Assembly (NCBI GenBank): GCA_019459055.1
Contig: JAIBEI010000043.1
Span: forward strand, 16,469-80,468
Direction: 5' to 3'
Source of the DNA: Thiobacillus sp.
GTDB taxonomy: Bacteria; Pseudomonadota; Gammaproteobacteria; Burkholderiales; Thiobacillaceae
DNA length: 64,000 bases
Shown here piece after piece: positions 1-8,256 of the stretch; within the stretch, counting starts at the first letter, position 1, and each line of letters begins with the position of its first letter. A program made the position numbers and the translations under genes. Below the pieces are notes generated by a model. It ran no database searches, had not been told where the DNA came from, and saw nothing but the letters and a program-made list of their open reading frames with translations.

Positions 1-180
1 TGACAAGCAGATGGCTGCGTCGAAGAGGCATTGAATGATTGTAATCCGGAGAATATTATTGTTTAGCAAAACCTGCATAAGCATTGATTAATAAAGAAAC
101 TGGATATCTCCATCCCTCGCCTGGGCCTCTGTTTTTCTTCGCGTTCCTTCGCGTCCTTCGCGGAAAACGGTTTGATCCAT
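1..180. other. Left-edge intergenic stretch
   Basis: No gene is supported here. The short open frames that end at the left edge are too small to recognise as the tail of a gene. Bases about 133-166 contain a TTCGCGT/TTCGCGG-type phrase that is common as a dispersed intergenic fossil in many bacterial genomes. No convincing terminator for the minus-strand operon that ends at 181 is visible. Confidence 0.4.
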
Positions 181-1419
181 TCATCGGTTGACGAACATTT
201 TTCCCGTTTCCAGGCAGTCGCACAGCGCACGGTAGACCTCGTGCAGCCGCGTCTTGCTGCAGTCCGGGCCAAGCGCGCGCAGGATGCGGCGGGCGAGCGG
301 CCCGTGTTCGAGCATCACGCGCAGGGTCTCGGCCCAGAAGGTGGAACGGTTCAGCGCTGTCCGGGTGATGAGGTGCCGCCACAGTTCGCCCGCCCGGTAT
401 TGCCGATCGGACAAGCCCAGCAGCCGCAGATACCCGGCATCGTCGATCACCGCCTGATCGGCGTCGCGGATGCAGGCGTGCAGGATCTTTAGCAGGCGAT
501 CGGTGCGGATCGCTTGCTGCATGGCGAGCAGCGACCATCTGTCATCGTAGAGCGAGCGGATAACGGCGGTGGTGGCGGCGGCAATGGCGAGGTCGGCCTG
601 CGGACATTCCTGCATGTCGATCACGCGGATCTCGATGGCGTTGCGGTCGAAGCGCGGGATCGCGCCGCGGGCGTTGAGCCATTCGTGCTGCAGCACGCCA
701 TCGTGGTCGAGCGGCGCGATGTCGCGGTACATGGGGGCCAACACCTGCGACGCGTATTCGGCACGGCTGTTGAGGGTGTCCGGAATCACCTGGCCGATCA
801 CCGACGGGACCTGTTGCACGGCCGTGCAGTAGGCCGCCATGCGGTTGTCCAGATGGCCGCTGGGCTTGCCGTCGGCGATGGGCGAGCTTGCGGCGAGTGC
901 CGGCAGGATGGGCAGCAGCACCCGCACCGCGGCGTGCAGACGAGAAAACTCGGCGTCGTTGGCGAAGGGCAGGTTGAGGTGCATGCTCTGCAGGTTGGCC
1001 TGACCGTGTTTCCTGCAGCCGAAGATGCGGTCGTAGGCCTGGTAGATGGACGCCTGGTCGTGGGGCCACAAGCGCGTTTCGGTGGCGGGGTTCATCCACG
1101 GGTGCATGGCACTGGGCATCAGCCGCGCGCCCATGGGTTCCAGCAGACGGTTGATGCGGTTTACTTCGGCCTGGAAATCGGCGGCAAGCGGTTCGAACGC
1201 GGGGTCGGGACGGGCGTTCTTGATCTCGACCAGGTGCAGCACAATCTCATTGGACCAGCCGAAGCGTCCGCGATCGACTTCCGAAACCTTCCCCCCGGCG
1301 GCCGCCTGCAGCAAGGCGTCGGCAATCGGCATGACCGCAAGCGTTTGCCGGTCCACGATCATGTATTCCAGCTCGATGCCGTAACCCGCGAACGCATGCA
1401 GCGGGGGCGCAGCACGCAT
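181..1419 (-). CDS. GCS2-family amidoligase (glutamate-cysteine ligase-like carboxylate-amine ligase)
   Basis: A 412-residue protein of the glutamine-synthetase-fold GCS2 family. These enzymes activate a carboxylate, often of glutamate, with ATP and couple it to an amine. The N-terminal strand with GIELEYMIVD and the later HLNLPF and NAIEIRVID segments match the metal and nucleotide-binding core of the family. The open frame runs further upstream inside the preceding gene, but the ATG at 1419 overlaps the upstream TGA as ATGA, which fixes the start. It is the last gene of a cassette with a RimK-like ATP-grasp ligase and a papain-like peptidase. Classical GshA function is possible, but that context favours synthesis of a different small peptide or peptide tag. 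The substrate cannot be read from the sequence. Confidence 0.85.
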   Translation of the reverse strand: MRAAPPLHAFAGYGIELEYMIVDRQTLAVMPIADALLQAAAGGKVSEVDRGRFGWSNEIVLHLVEIKNARPDPAFEPLAADFQAEVNRINRLLEPMGARLMPSAMHPWMNPATETRLWPHDQASIYQAYDRIFGCRKHGQANLQSMHLNLPFANDAEFSRLHAAVRVLLPILPALAASSPIADGKPSGHLDNRMAAYCTAVQQVPSVIGQVIPDTLNSRAEYASQVLAPMYRDIAPLDHDGVLQHEWLNARGAIPRFDRNAIEIRVIDMQECPQADLAIAAATTAVIRSLYDDRWSLLAMQQAIRTDRLLKILHACIRDADQAVIDDAGYLRLLGLSDRQYRAGELWRHLITRTALNRSTFWAETLRVMLEHGPLARRILRALGPDCSKTRLHEVYRALCDCLETGKMFVNR

Positions 1420-2888
1420 CAGGCATTCACCCGCTTGCGCGCTTCGATACGGCGCACGAACGAGCCCATGATCTCGCGGTAGAGGGCGTCCTTCAGCACC
1501 CCGTCCTCGTTGCCGGCGTCGACGTTGGGATTGTCGTTGACCTCGATGACGTAGCAGCGGCTGCCGACCTGCTTGACGTCCACGCCATAGAGGCCGTCGC
1601 CGATGAGATTGGCCGCCTTGAGGGCGATCTTCACCACTTCTTGCGGCGCTTCGGCCACCGCCACGGCCTCGACCGAACCTTCCTGGTAGCCCGCGCGGCC
1701 GGGCTCGCGCTTGACGATCTGCCAGTGGCCGGCGGCCATGAAGTACTTGCACACGAACAGCGGCCGCCGGTCGAGAATGCCGACGCGCCAGTCGAACTCG
1801 GTGGGCAGCCATTCCTGCGCGACGATCAGTTCCGACTTTTGCAGCAGGGCGTCCACCCTCGCAAGCAATTCCTGCTCCGAGTCCAGCCTGGTCACCCCGA
1901 GCGAAAACGAGCTGTCCGGCTGCTTCAGCACGCAGGGCAGGCCGAGGCTGGAAACAATCTGGCCCACGTTGTCGTGATGCACCATCAGCGTGCGCGGCGC
2001 GGGAATATTGTGGTGGTTGAGCAGCTCGGCGAGATAGACCTTGTTGTTGCACTTGAGGATGGATTCCGGATCGTCGATCACCACCAGGCCTTCCGCGGTC
2101 GCCCGCCGCGAAAAGCGATAGGTGTAGTGGTTGACGAAGGTGGTGTCGCGGATGAACAGCGCGTCGAACTCGGGCAGCCGGGCAAGATCGGCGCGGCCGA
2201 TGAATTCCACGGCGAGGCCCACATCCTCCGCGGCCTTTTCGAATTTCTGCAGCGCACGCGCGTTGGAAGGCGATTCCGGGTTGTCGGGGTCGTGCAGGAT
2301 GGACAGGTCGAAACGCGGCACAGGGCGCTTGTGCGTGCGCCGCCGCCGGCCCATGAAATACGCGGTGGCGGCCTCCACCACGAAGTCGTGATGCGGCGGC
2401 GGGATGTCACTAGCGGCGATGGCGCGCACGCTGCGCAAACTCCAGTGGTCGCGATGGCGCTCGAAATGCGCGCGCAGCAAGGGCGCCTGCAGCAGGCTGA
2501 AGAGTCGGTGACTGAGCGCATCGTAGCGGATCGCCACGTTGCGGCCGAAATAGATGCTGAGCTCGAACGTGTCCGACTTGATTGGCGCGAGCGACTTCTG
2601 CACCAGCGCGTCGAGATCCTCGGTGAGCAGCCGCACCAGGTTCTGCGACTGCAGGTCCTCCATCGTGCTCACACGGGGCAGCGGCTTGTGGCCGCGCGCC
2701 TCGGCCAGCAGGGAGACGTAGTAGCCCAGGCTCTGGTAGCGATAGGAGCGGCACAGGTTGAATACCTTGGCCGAATGCCCCTCGCCATAGACGGGGTCGG
2801 TCAGGTAGGCGCGCGCCGGGACGACGCCCACGCCGGGCAGGTCGAGCGGCCAGTCACGCGGGTTGTCGACCACGATAAGGATGCTCAC
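1419..2888 (-). CDS. RimK-like ATP-grasp ligase with N-terminal RLAN-type domain
   Basis: This 489-residue protein has two parts. Residues about 1-190 resemble the RLAN domain that precedes some RimK-like ligases. Residues about 280-480 form an ATP-grasp fold, with the lysine-bearing LPCVLKQPD strand, the VAQEWLPTEFDWRVG segment and the magnesium-binding end GVDVKQVG...VIEVNDNPNVDAG. Such enzymes form acyl-phosphate intermediates and add amino acids, often glutamate, to a carboxyl group. The gene overlaps its neighbours by four bases or fewer on both sides (ATGA junctions), so the three genes are almost certainly translated together. It is not RimK itself, which is shorter and lacks the RLAN part. 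Family assignment is strong; the substrate is unknown. Confidence 0.88.
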   Translation of the reverse strand: MSILIVVDNPRDWPLDLPGVGVVPARAYLTDPVYGEGHSAKVFNLCRSYRYQSLGYYVSLLAEARGHKPLPRVSTMEDLQSQNLVRLLTEDLDALVQKSLAPIKSDTFELSIYFGRNVAIRYDALSHRLFSLLQAPLLRAHFERHRDHWSLRSVRAIAASDIPPPHHDFVVEAATAYFMGRRRRTHKRPVPRFDLSILHDPDNPESPSNARALQKFEKAAEDVGLAVEFIGRADLARLPEFDALFIRDTTFVNHYTYRFSRRATAEGLVVIDDPESILKCNNKVYLAELLNHHNIPAPRTLMVHHDNVGQIVSSLGLPCVLKQPDSSFSLGVTRLDSEQELLARVDALLQKSELIVAQEWLPTEFDWRVGILDRRPLFVCKYFMAAGHWQIVKREPGRAGYQEGSVEAVAVAEAPQEVVKIALKAANLIGDGLYGVDVKQVGSRCYVIEVNDNPNVDAGNEDGVLKDALYREIMGSFVRRIEARKRVNA

Positions 2889-3616
2889 GGCGTCTCCTTC
2901 GGCGCCGATCGCGACGGGTAGATCACCAGCAGATTGGCATCATGGGTGACGATGCCGAGCAGCACCGCGCCGATCACGCGATCGATGCTGACCCAGTATT
3001 CGTGCGACGGGCTGTAGGGGTGCAAGCCGTAGGGGTCGGCTATCAGCACGCTGCGTTTTTTGCGGTCGTAGCCCGCGATAACGACGAAATGCCCGGCTGG
3101 CAGGCCGCGAATGTCGTCCGGCACATCGTCCGGTCCGTATTCGCGCGCAGCGCGATACAGGTAGGTGGAACTCAGGCCGGTGATGATGGGCAGGTTGCGG
3201 CGCAGCAGGCCGCGGATCAGCGGCCGCGAGAGATCGGCCAGGCGCAGCCGTCCGCCGAGGCGCAGGAATTCCAGATAGCCCTCGGTGACATGCTGCAGCC
3301 GGGCGTCCGGTTTCACCGCGCGCTGGCGCTGCAGGCGCTCGGCAATGTCCACCCCCGGCGCAAACCAGGTGGGGTCGAATACCGTCAGGTTGTAGGTGTA
3401 GAGGGTGGCCTGGTAGCCATGGCGCAGGGCGTCGCAGGCGAGGAAGATCGCGAAGGTGCCGCCGTGCGTCATCCTGTGGGTGCGGGCGATTATCTCCTCA
3501 AGGCGCGCATCCTCGCCCCAGTAGCGGTAAACGGCCTGCAGGCAGGTCGGGCCGCAGGTCGTCTCGTCCGGCTGCGGCAGCATCTGGAGCGGCAGGCGAT
3601 GGAGGGGCGGATGCAT
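2885..3616 (-). CDS. C39-like cysteine peptidase (papain-like fold)
   Basis: A 243-residue protein with the layout of peptidase C39-like enzymes: an oxyanion glutamine and nucleophile in QPDETTCGPTC (Cys21), a histidine in AGHFVVIAGYD (His176) and an aspartate in LIADPYG (Asp194). No signal peptide or membrane segment is seen, so it probably acts in the cytoplasm, unlike the C39 domains of bacteriocin exporters. It overlaps the RimK-like gene by four bases. The position suggests it trims or hydrolyses the product of the two ligases, or transfers it in a transpeptidation-like reaction. No clear Shine-Dalgarno sequence precedes the ATG at 3616, so the start is the least certain part. Confidence 0.82.
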   Translation of the reverse strand: MHPPLHRLPLQMLPQPDETTCGPTCLQAVYRYWGEDARLEEIIARTHRMTHGGTFAIFLACDALRHGYQATLYTYNLTVFDPTWFAPGVDIAERLQRQRAVKPDARLQHVTEGYLEFLRLGGRLRLADLSRPLIRGLLRRNLPIITGLSSTYLYRAAREYGPDDVPDDIRGLPAGHFVVIAGYDRKKRSVLIADPYGLHPYSPSHEYWVSIDRVIGAVLLGIVTHDANLLVIYPSRSAPKETP

Positions 3617-3661
3617 GGTGGCAGGCCGCGCCTCAGGGTGATGCGGGGTCGAGCGGAACGG

Positions 3662-4156
3662 TCAACGGGTCCACACCACGCGCAGCAGGTTCTCCTGTTC
3701 GTGGTAGTGGTACTCCAGCTCCCCCTGGTAGGCGTGGTGCAGCGCCTCGCCGATGCCGCGGGCGAGATGGATGTCGGTGGTGGTGATCTGCACGCCGTCA
3801 TCCTGGTCCTCGATCTTCATGATGCGCTTCAGCGGATGCTCGGCCTTGGCCCGCGCTTCCTCGTTTCTGGCCAGGTGCAGCAATTCCTCGCGGTGATCCT
3901 TGAAGAACGAGCCGCCCACGCTCACGTAGCCGGCCGGGAAGTCGTCGTGGATGCGGTGGCAGGCCGGGCACATCTCCTCGTGGGATTTTTCGGGCTTCGC
4001 CAGCCACTGCCAGCGGCCCTCGTGGAACACGGCGCCGCATTGCGGACATACCGTGGGTTCCGGCAGCTTGTGTTTGGCCTTATAGGCGTCGTGCCGGTTT
4101 TCCTGGACCAGACGGTCACGCCGGACAGGGTGAAACTCAGTGAAATTGGTTTTCAT
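3662..4156 (-). CDS. BCAM0308-type zinc-ribbon protein
   Basis: A 164-residue protein with two cysteine pairs, CPQCGAVF and CPACHRIH, that should form a zinc ribbon around residues 37-70, followed by an alpha/beta domain. The pattern (VRRDRL..., LPEPTVCPQCG, AGYVSVGGSF) is that of a family I know as BCAM0308, of unknown function, often near stress genes in beta- and gammaproteobacteria. It starts at the ATG at 4156 with AGGAG six bases upstream. It lies 45 bp before the C39-like peptidase gene and may be the first gene of the same transcript. Role unknown; metal binding is inferred from the cysteines only. Confidence 0.7.
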   Translation of the reverse strand: MKTNFTEFHPVRRDRLVQENRHDAYKAKHKLPEPTVCPQCGAVFHEGRWQWLAKPEKSHEEMCPACHRIHDDFPAGYVSVGGSFFKDHREELLHLARNEEARAKAEHPLKRIMKIEDQDDGVQITTTDIHLARGIGEALHHAYQGELEYHYHEQENLLRVVWTR

Positions 4157-4343
4157 TTTGCGCTCCTGTTGAGGGCCTCAAAAAACATGCTTACATCCAT
4201 TTTTTCCGCGGCGGCACGCCGCTCTCCCCGCAGCGTGCCCGGCACGGCGAAGACCCGCGTCGGTTCATCGAGGAAGAGGGGGGCACGAGGGCGGCCTCAA
4301 CTTCGTCCGCGCCGCCGAGGACCCGCGGAGGGCGATGAATTGC

Positions 4344-4856
4344 CTACCGTGATGCCTTTCCCAGCAGCCTGACCATTTCGCGCATGAAGGCGGGCAGGTC
4401 GGCGGGTTGTCGGGACGTGACCAGCTTGCCGTCCACCACCACCTCCTGATCTGCGTACAGAGCGCCTGCCTGTTTCAGCTCTTCGGCAACCGAAGGGGCG
4501 CAGGTGGCGCGCCGCCCCACCATCACGCCAGCGCTGATCAGGATCTGCGGTCCATGGCAGATGGCGGCGACCGGTTTGCCGCTGCGCATGAAATCCTGTG
4601 CGATCGCAATGGCGGTCGCCTCCTTGCGCAGGGTCGCGGGCGCCGTGCCGCCGGGAAGAACGAGCAGGTCGTACGCCTGCGGGTCGACCTCCGCCAGCGC
4701 CTTGTCCGCGACGACCTCGTAGCCGTGCTTGCCGCGGATGTTTCCCATCGAAATCGAGGCGACGTCCACGGCAAGTCCCGCCTCCTGCAGCCGGTAGAGC
4801 GGAAACAGAAGCTCGGAATCCTCGAAATGGTCGGCGCTGACGATCAGGGCTTTCAT
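4344..4856 (-). CDS. DJ-1/PfpI family protein (YhbO/PfpI-like)
   Basis: A 170-residue class-I glutamine amidotransferase-like protein. The nucleophile elbow AAICHGPQ places Cys100 and His101 in the usual positions, and acidic residues in FEDSELLFP near the N-terminus complete the DJ-1 pocket. YLPGG-like text appears as LLVLPGG. Members of this family act as glyoxalases, deglycases or stress-linked hydrolases, and the exact activity is disputed. The ATG at 4856 overlaps the stop of the preceding 54-residue membrane protein gene, so the two are translationally coupled. The 187 bp between this gene's stop and the BCAM0308 start contain no recognised gene. Confidence 0.88.
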   Translation of the reverse strand: MKALIVSADHFEDSELLFPLYRLQEAGLAVDVASISMGNIRGKHGYEVVADKALAEVDPQAYDLLVLPGGTAPATLRKEATAIAIAQDFMRSGKPVAAICHGPQILISAGVMVGRRATCAPSVAEELKQAGALYADQEVVVDGKLVTSRQPADLPAFMREMVRLLGKASR

Positions 4857-5017
4857 GGGGTTTTACGTTCCAGCGAAATGCCGACCAGCTCGATCACCAC
4901 CCCCAGCGCAAGCACCGCCAGCCCGCCCCACACCTCGGGCGCCAGATACATCAGGATGCCGCCCAGCACCACCAGAAACAGGGCGAGCGCACGCCTCGAA
5001 CGCCGATACCTCACCAT
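4853..5017 (-). CDS. Small two-helix membrane protein (54 residues)
   Basis: A short frame starting MVRYRRSRR and followed by two hydrophobic stretches (about residues 10-24 and 31-47) separated by APEVWGG. It reads as a basic cytoplasmic start plus a transmembrane hairpin. AGGGAG precedes the ATG by about eight bases, and the stop overlaps the PfpI start (ATGA), which supports it as a real gene. Function is unknown. Confidence 0.6.
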   Translation of the reverse strand: MVRYRRSRRALALFLVVLGGILMYLAPEVWGGLAVLALGVVIELVGISLERKTP

Positions 5018-5056
5018 GGCGGCAGCTCCCTCGCATCAATCAAGGCCGGACGATGG

Positions 5057-5557
5057 CTACTCATAGCGCAGCAGCGTTTCGGCGAGCGTGTCGGCGCCAA
5101 AATGCTCGATCAGCGCGTCGATCTCCGGCAGCAACGTATCGTCCTCGTCGTCCTCCAGTTCGCCGTCGCCCACCAGACGCGCGCCGAGGCCGGCCAGGAT
5201 GGCATCCCTGACGGTGCCCAGCGTGGGTGGATTTTCGCGGTTCTCGTCGCCGACCACCGCCTCGATCGCACGCGACAAGGACTCGCTGGCGCTGGCCTGG
5301 ACAAAATCGACCGCCAATGCGGCGCCGCCGAATTCCTCAATCAGGGCATCCAGTTCGTCGAGGATCGATACGTCGACATCGAAGTGATGGAGTTGCGCGG
5401 CCTCCGTGAAGTCGTCCGGCAACAGACCGGCGAGAAAGCGACGTACCGCCATGAGCGTAACGGGTTGCTCGCACTCCGGATCGTCGACCCGGCTGCCGAG
5501 CAGTGTCGACAAGCGTGGGCTGACGCGGCTGGCAACATCGATGGGATTACGAATCAT
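5057..5557 (-). CDS. Uncharacterised acidic protein with internal duplication
   Basis: A 166-residue acidic protein without signal or membrane segments. Two halves align by eye. Residues about 32-90 (PVTLMAVRRFLAGLLP..., then ILDELDALIEEFGGAALAVDF) match residues about 110-165 (PPTLGTVRDAILAGLG..., then LLPEIDALIEHFGADTLAETL). This suggests tandem duplication of a helical unit. AGGA lies seven bases before the ATG at 5557. I do not recognise the family. It is followed by the small membrane protein gene and pfpI on the same strand, with a 39-bp gap. Confidence 0.65.
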   Translation of the reverse strand: MIRNPIDVASRVSPRLSTLLGSRVDDPECEQPVTLMAVRRFLAGLLPDDFTEAAQLHHFDVDVSILDELDALIEEFGGAALAVDFVQASASESLSRAIEAVVGDENRENPPTLGTVRDAILAGLGARLVGDGELEDDEDDTLLPEIDALIEHFGADTLAETLLRYE

Positions 5558-5695
5558 GGCGTTTCCTGCTGATTTGGTGTCGCATGGAGCTCGAACGATT
5601 TGCCTAAAACCACTTTCTATTTAAATGTATAGCAGATGGTTTCCTGGGCAAGGTCGCCCCCATTTCCGGGAACGTGGCTCGCCTATCATTACTCG

Positions 5696-6748
5696 ATGGA
5701 CAAAAGCCGCCCTCCACACGCTTCAACCCGGCCGGAGCCGGCCGCCAGCCTCGAAACCAAGCTCGATTTCCTGGGGCAGCCGGCTGCCTACCCCGAGGCG
5801 CCGTCGCGGGTGGAAGCGCTGGAGACCCACATGTCCTGGGTTTTTCTCACCGATACCCATGCCTACAAGCTGAAAAAACCGGTGCGCTACGACTACCTCG
5901 ACTTCAGCACGGTCGATGCGCGGCGCCTGGACTGCGAAGGGGAGGTGCGGCTCAATCGCCGCCTGGCCGCCGAGGTCTACCTGGGGGTGATCCCGCTGGT
6001 GCTGGACGCGGCGGGCAACCTGAGCCTGGGCGGAGCAGGGGAGACGGTCGACTGGCTGGTGTGGATGCAGCGACTGCCGGCGGACCGCATGCTCGACCAT
6101 CTACTCCGCAACGGGGCGGTCAAGCAGCCGGAAATCGTTCAACTGGCCCGCCGGCTTGCCCACTTCTACGCCGCGCTTCCCGCGGAACCCCTCGCGCCCG
6201 AAGCGTACCGGCAATCCCTGGCAGGGCGGATTGAGGACAACTTGCGCGAACTCGTGAGCCCGGAATTCGGCCTGCCCCGGGACGTGCCGGCGGGACTCGC
6301 CCGCTTTCAGCTTGATTTCCTGGAACATCATGCGGGGCTGTTCGACCGGCGCGTGCTGGCGGGCCGCATCGTCGAGGGTCACGGCGATCTGCGGCCGGAG
6401 CACGTATGCCTGCTGGCGCAACCGGTCGTCATCGACTGCCTGGAATTCAAGCGCGAATACCGCATCCTCGACCCGGCCGACGAATTGGGCTATCTGGCCA
6501 TGGAATGCGAGCGGCTGCACGCGCCGCACGTGGCCGGCTGGCTGCTGGAAGAATATGGCGAGGCGAGTGGCGATGCGCCGCCCGCCGGCCTGCTGCATTT
6601 CTACCAGAGCTGCCGGGCGATGCTGCGCGCCAAACTCGCCCTGTGGCACCTCCGCGACGACGGGCGGCAGCTGCCGGAAAAATGGATTGCCACGGCGAGG
6701 GGCTATCTCGAATGGGCGCAACGGCACGCCGATGCTGCGGACACCTAG
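5696..6748 (+). CDS. Aminoglycoside phosphotransferase-like kinase
   Basis: About 350 residues with the APH/choline kinase-like core of COG2187 type. The nucleotide-binding lysine lies in AYKLKKPVRYDYLDF, the catalytic loop is GHGDLRPEHVCLL (Asp in the Brenner motif), and the metal aspartate is in IDCLEFKREYRILDPADELGY. Such proteins phosphorylate small hydroxylated substrates; nothing points to antibiotic resistance. An ATG 60 bases upstream (5636) is in frame, but its extra residues look non-conserved and neither start has a good ribosome site, so I use 5696. Downstream lies a GTGCAC palindrome, then the PRPP synthetase gene on the other strand. Confidence 0.75.
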   Translation: MDKSRPPHASTRPEPAASLETKLDFLGQPAAYPEAPSRVEALETHMSWVFLTDTHAYKLKKPVRYDYLDFSTVDARRLDCEGEVRLNRRLAAEVYLGVIPLVLDAAGNLSLGGAGETVDWLVWMQRLPADRMLDHLLRNGAVKQPEIVQLARRLAHFYAALPAEPLAPEAYRQSLAGRIEDNLRELVSPEFGLPRDVPAGLARFQLDFLEHHAGLFDRRVLAGRIVEGHGDLRPEHVCLLAQPVVIDCLEFKREYRILDPADELGYLAMECERLHAPHVAGWLLEEYGEASGDAPPAGLLHFYQSCRAMLRAKLALWHLRDDGRQLPEKWIATARGYLEWAQRHADAADT

Positions 6749-6768
6749 GCGTGCAGCAGATGCTTGGA

Positions 6769-6826
6769 GTAGGGTGCACTCCGTGCACCTTCTGGCGTCA
6801 ACGGTGCACAAAGTGCACCCTACGCA
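6769..6826. repeat. GTGCAC palindromic repeat, copy 1
   Basis: An inverted repeat with arms GTAGGGTGCACTCCGTGCAC and GTGCACAAAGTGCACCCTAC around a short loop (TTCTGGCGTCAAC). It sits between the convergent kinase and PRPP synthetase genes and could fold into a long hairpin in either transcript. It is preceded by CAGATGCTTGGA, a phrase shared with the other copies. Confidence 0.85.
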
Positions 6827-6855
6827 CCTCATACCACCCTCACGCACCTCATACC
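6822..6855. repeat. 20-bp-period direct repeat over a stop codon
   Basis: ACGCACCTCATACC occurs at 6822-6835 and again at 6842-6855. The second copy contains the stop codon of the PRPP synthetase paralog. It looks like a small local duplication. Confidence 0.7.
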
Positions 6856-7835
6856 TGCAGCAGTTCGACCAGCGAGCCGCCGCTGTGCAGGCGGTAGATG
6901 GCCTCGGCGAACAGCGGGGCGGCGGCCAGCACCTTCACCCGACTTTCCAGCAGTGCCTGTGGCAGGCGGAAGGGCGGGACCGAGTCGGTGACCAGCACGT
7001 TGTCCAGCCCCGGGTCGGCCAGCACCGCGTCGGCCCGGCCGACGAACATGCCGTGGCTGGCTGCCGCGTACACCTGGTTTGCCCCCAGTGCCTTGCAGGC
7101 GGCGGCGGCACGGGCCAGGGTGGTGCCGCTGCTGATCAGGTCGTCGATGATGATGGCCGTTCTACCGCCAACGTCGCCCACCACCGCTTCGCCGGACACC
7201 ACGCTTTCGCTGCGGCGCTTTTCCATGAAGGCGGCGGCAATGGGGCGGCCCAGCGTCTGGCTGAGGGCCTGGCGAAAGGTTTCCGCCCGTTTCACCCCGC
7301 CGGCGTCGGGTGAAACCACTACCACGGGCTCGTCCTGCAGCCACGCCGTGAACCAGGCGACGAACAGACCCTGGGCTTCGAGGTGCTCGGCCGGGATGCG
7401 GAAGGCATTCTGATAGGCGGCCGGGTTGTGCACGTCCAGCGTCACCATGCGGTCGGCGCCCACCGACTCGAACAACTGGGCGACATAGCGGCTGCTGACC
7501 GGGTCGCGCGACTTGGTTTTGCGATCCTTGCGGGAATAGGCCAGGTAGGGGCAGACGGCGGTGACCCGGCCGGCCGAGGCGTCCTTCAGGGCGCCGATGA
7601 AAAACAGCAGGCGGACCAGCTTGTCGTTGACGCTCATGCCCGGCTCGCCGTAGAGCGACTGAATCACGTAGACGTCCTTGCCGCGCACATTTTCCAGCGG
7701 CCGCGCCTTGTGCTCGCCGTCCTCGAATTTCCTTTCCTCGTGGCTGGACAGCGCAACGCCCAGCACCTTCGCCACCCGCTCGCCGAAAGGGCGGCTGGCG
7801 TCAAGCGCAAACAGGCAAAGCGCATCCGGGGTCAT
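6849..7835 (-). CDS. Ribose-phosphate pyrophosphokinase paralog (PRPP synthetase)
   Basis: A 328-residue protein with the two-domain phosphoribosyltransferase fold of PRPP synthetases. Visible elements are [25 protein letters not shown] near the N-terminus, the ATP loop-like [29 protein letters not shown], and the PRPP-binding loop [12 protein letters not shown]. The last is a variant of the usual DDxxxTGGT. The reaction would be ribose 5-phosphate plus ATP to PRPP plus AMP. The departures from housekeeping Prs suggest a second paralog rather than the main biosynthetic enzyme. Its stop lies in a small direct repeat next to the palindrome. Confidence 0.85.
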   Translation of the reverse strand: MTPDALCLFALDASRPFGERVAKVLGVALSSHEERKFEDGEHKARPLENVRGKDVYVIQSLYGEPGMSVNDKLVRLLFFIGALKDASAGRVTAVCPYLAYSRKDRKTKSRDPVSSRYVAQLFESVGADRMVTLDVHNPAAYQNAFRIPAEHLEAQGLFVAWFTAWLQDEPVVVVSPDAGGVKRAETFRQALSQTLGRPIAAAFMEKRRSESVVSGEAVVGDVGGRTAIIIDDLISSGTTLARAAAACKALGANQVYAAASHGMFVGRADAVLADPGLDNVLVTDSVPPFRLPQALLESRVKVLAAAPLFAEAIYRLHSGGSLVELLQV

Positions 7836-7919
7836 CGGCGTCTCCCTAAATGGCGGCTGGCGGCATTTTCATAATATGCCAGACTCAAATGGATGTCGGT
7901 CCAGCAGAAAGGCAGGAAC

Positions 7920-8090
7920 ATGGAACCCAAGGAGTGTTTTTATCACGAGCAGTTCGGCTACTGCTGGCTGTCGGATGGGCGGTGGCTGTTTCAGGCGGTG
8001 GATGTGCACGGGGAGCCACTGGACAAACCAGTCGGGGTCGAGCTGGCGGAACTGGTCTTCCATCACGATCAGGACGAAGAGCTGCATTAG
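7920..8090 (+). CDS. Small uncharacterised protein (56 residues)
   Basis: A short acidic frame, MEPKECFYHEQFGYCWLSDGR onward, that reads like a compact beta-sheet protein. AAGG lies about eight bases upstream of this ATG; an in-frame ATG at 7893 has no such site. No family is recognised. It is divergent from the PRPP synthetase gene. Confidence 0.5.
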   Translation: MEPKECFYHEQFGYCWLSDGRWLFQAVDVHGEPLDKPVGVELAELVFHHDQDEELH

Positions 8091-8139
8091 CGCGCCGACA
8101 TGAATCCCGGACGACTACGACACGCTGCCGATGCTTTGG

Positions 8140-8199
8140 GTAGGGTGCACTCCGTGCACCGATGGAATGCCCGAAGATGCACGGAGTGCACCCTACGCG
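8140..8199. repeat. GTGCAC palindromic repeat, copy 2
   Basis: GATGCTTTGG and then GTAGGGTGCACTCCGTGCAC open this copy, and GTGCACGGAGTGCACCCTAC closes it, around the spacer CGATGGAATGCCCGAAGAT. It lies just upstream of the HPF-like gene, so it may sit in that gene's 5' leader. Confidence 0.85.
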
Positions 8200-8256
8200 C
8201 CATCAATCGTCCAATGAACAATCTGGATTCAACAACCTGAACGAAAGGACGACACG

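Noticed and set aside
1420..2052. N-terminal extension of the GCS2 frame into the RimK-like gene
   Set aside because: The extension is a shifted reading of the upstream gene; the ATGA junction marks the real start.
4157..4343. Possible small gene between pfpI and the BCAM0308 gene
   Set aside because: No start with a ribosome site; only the ribosome site of the BCAM0308 gene is convincing.
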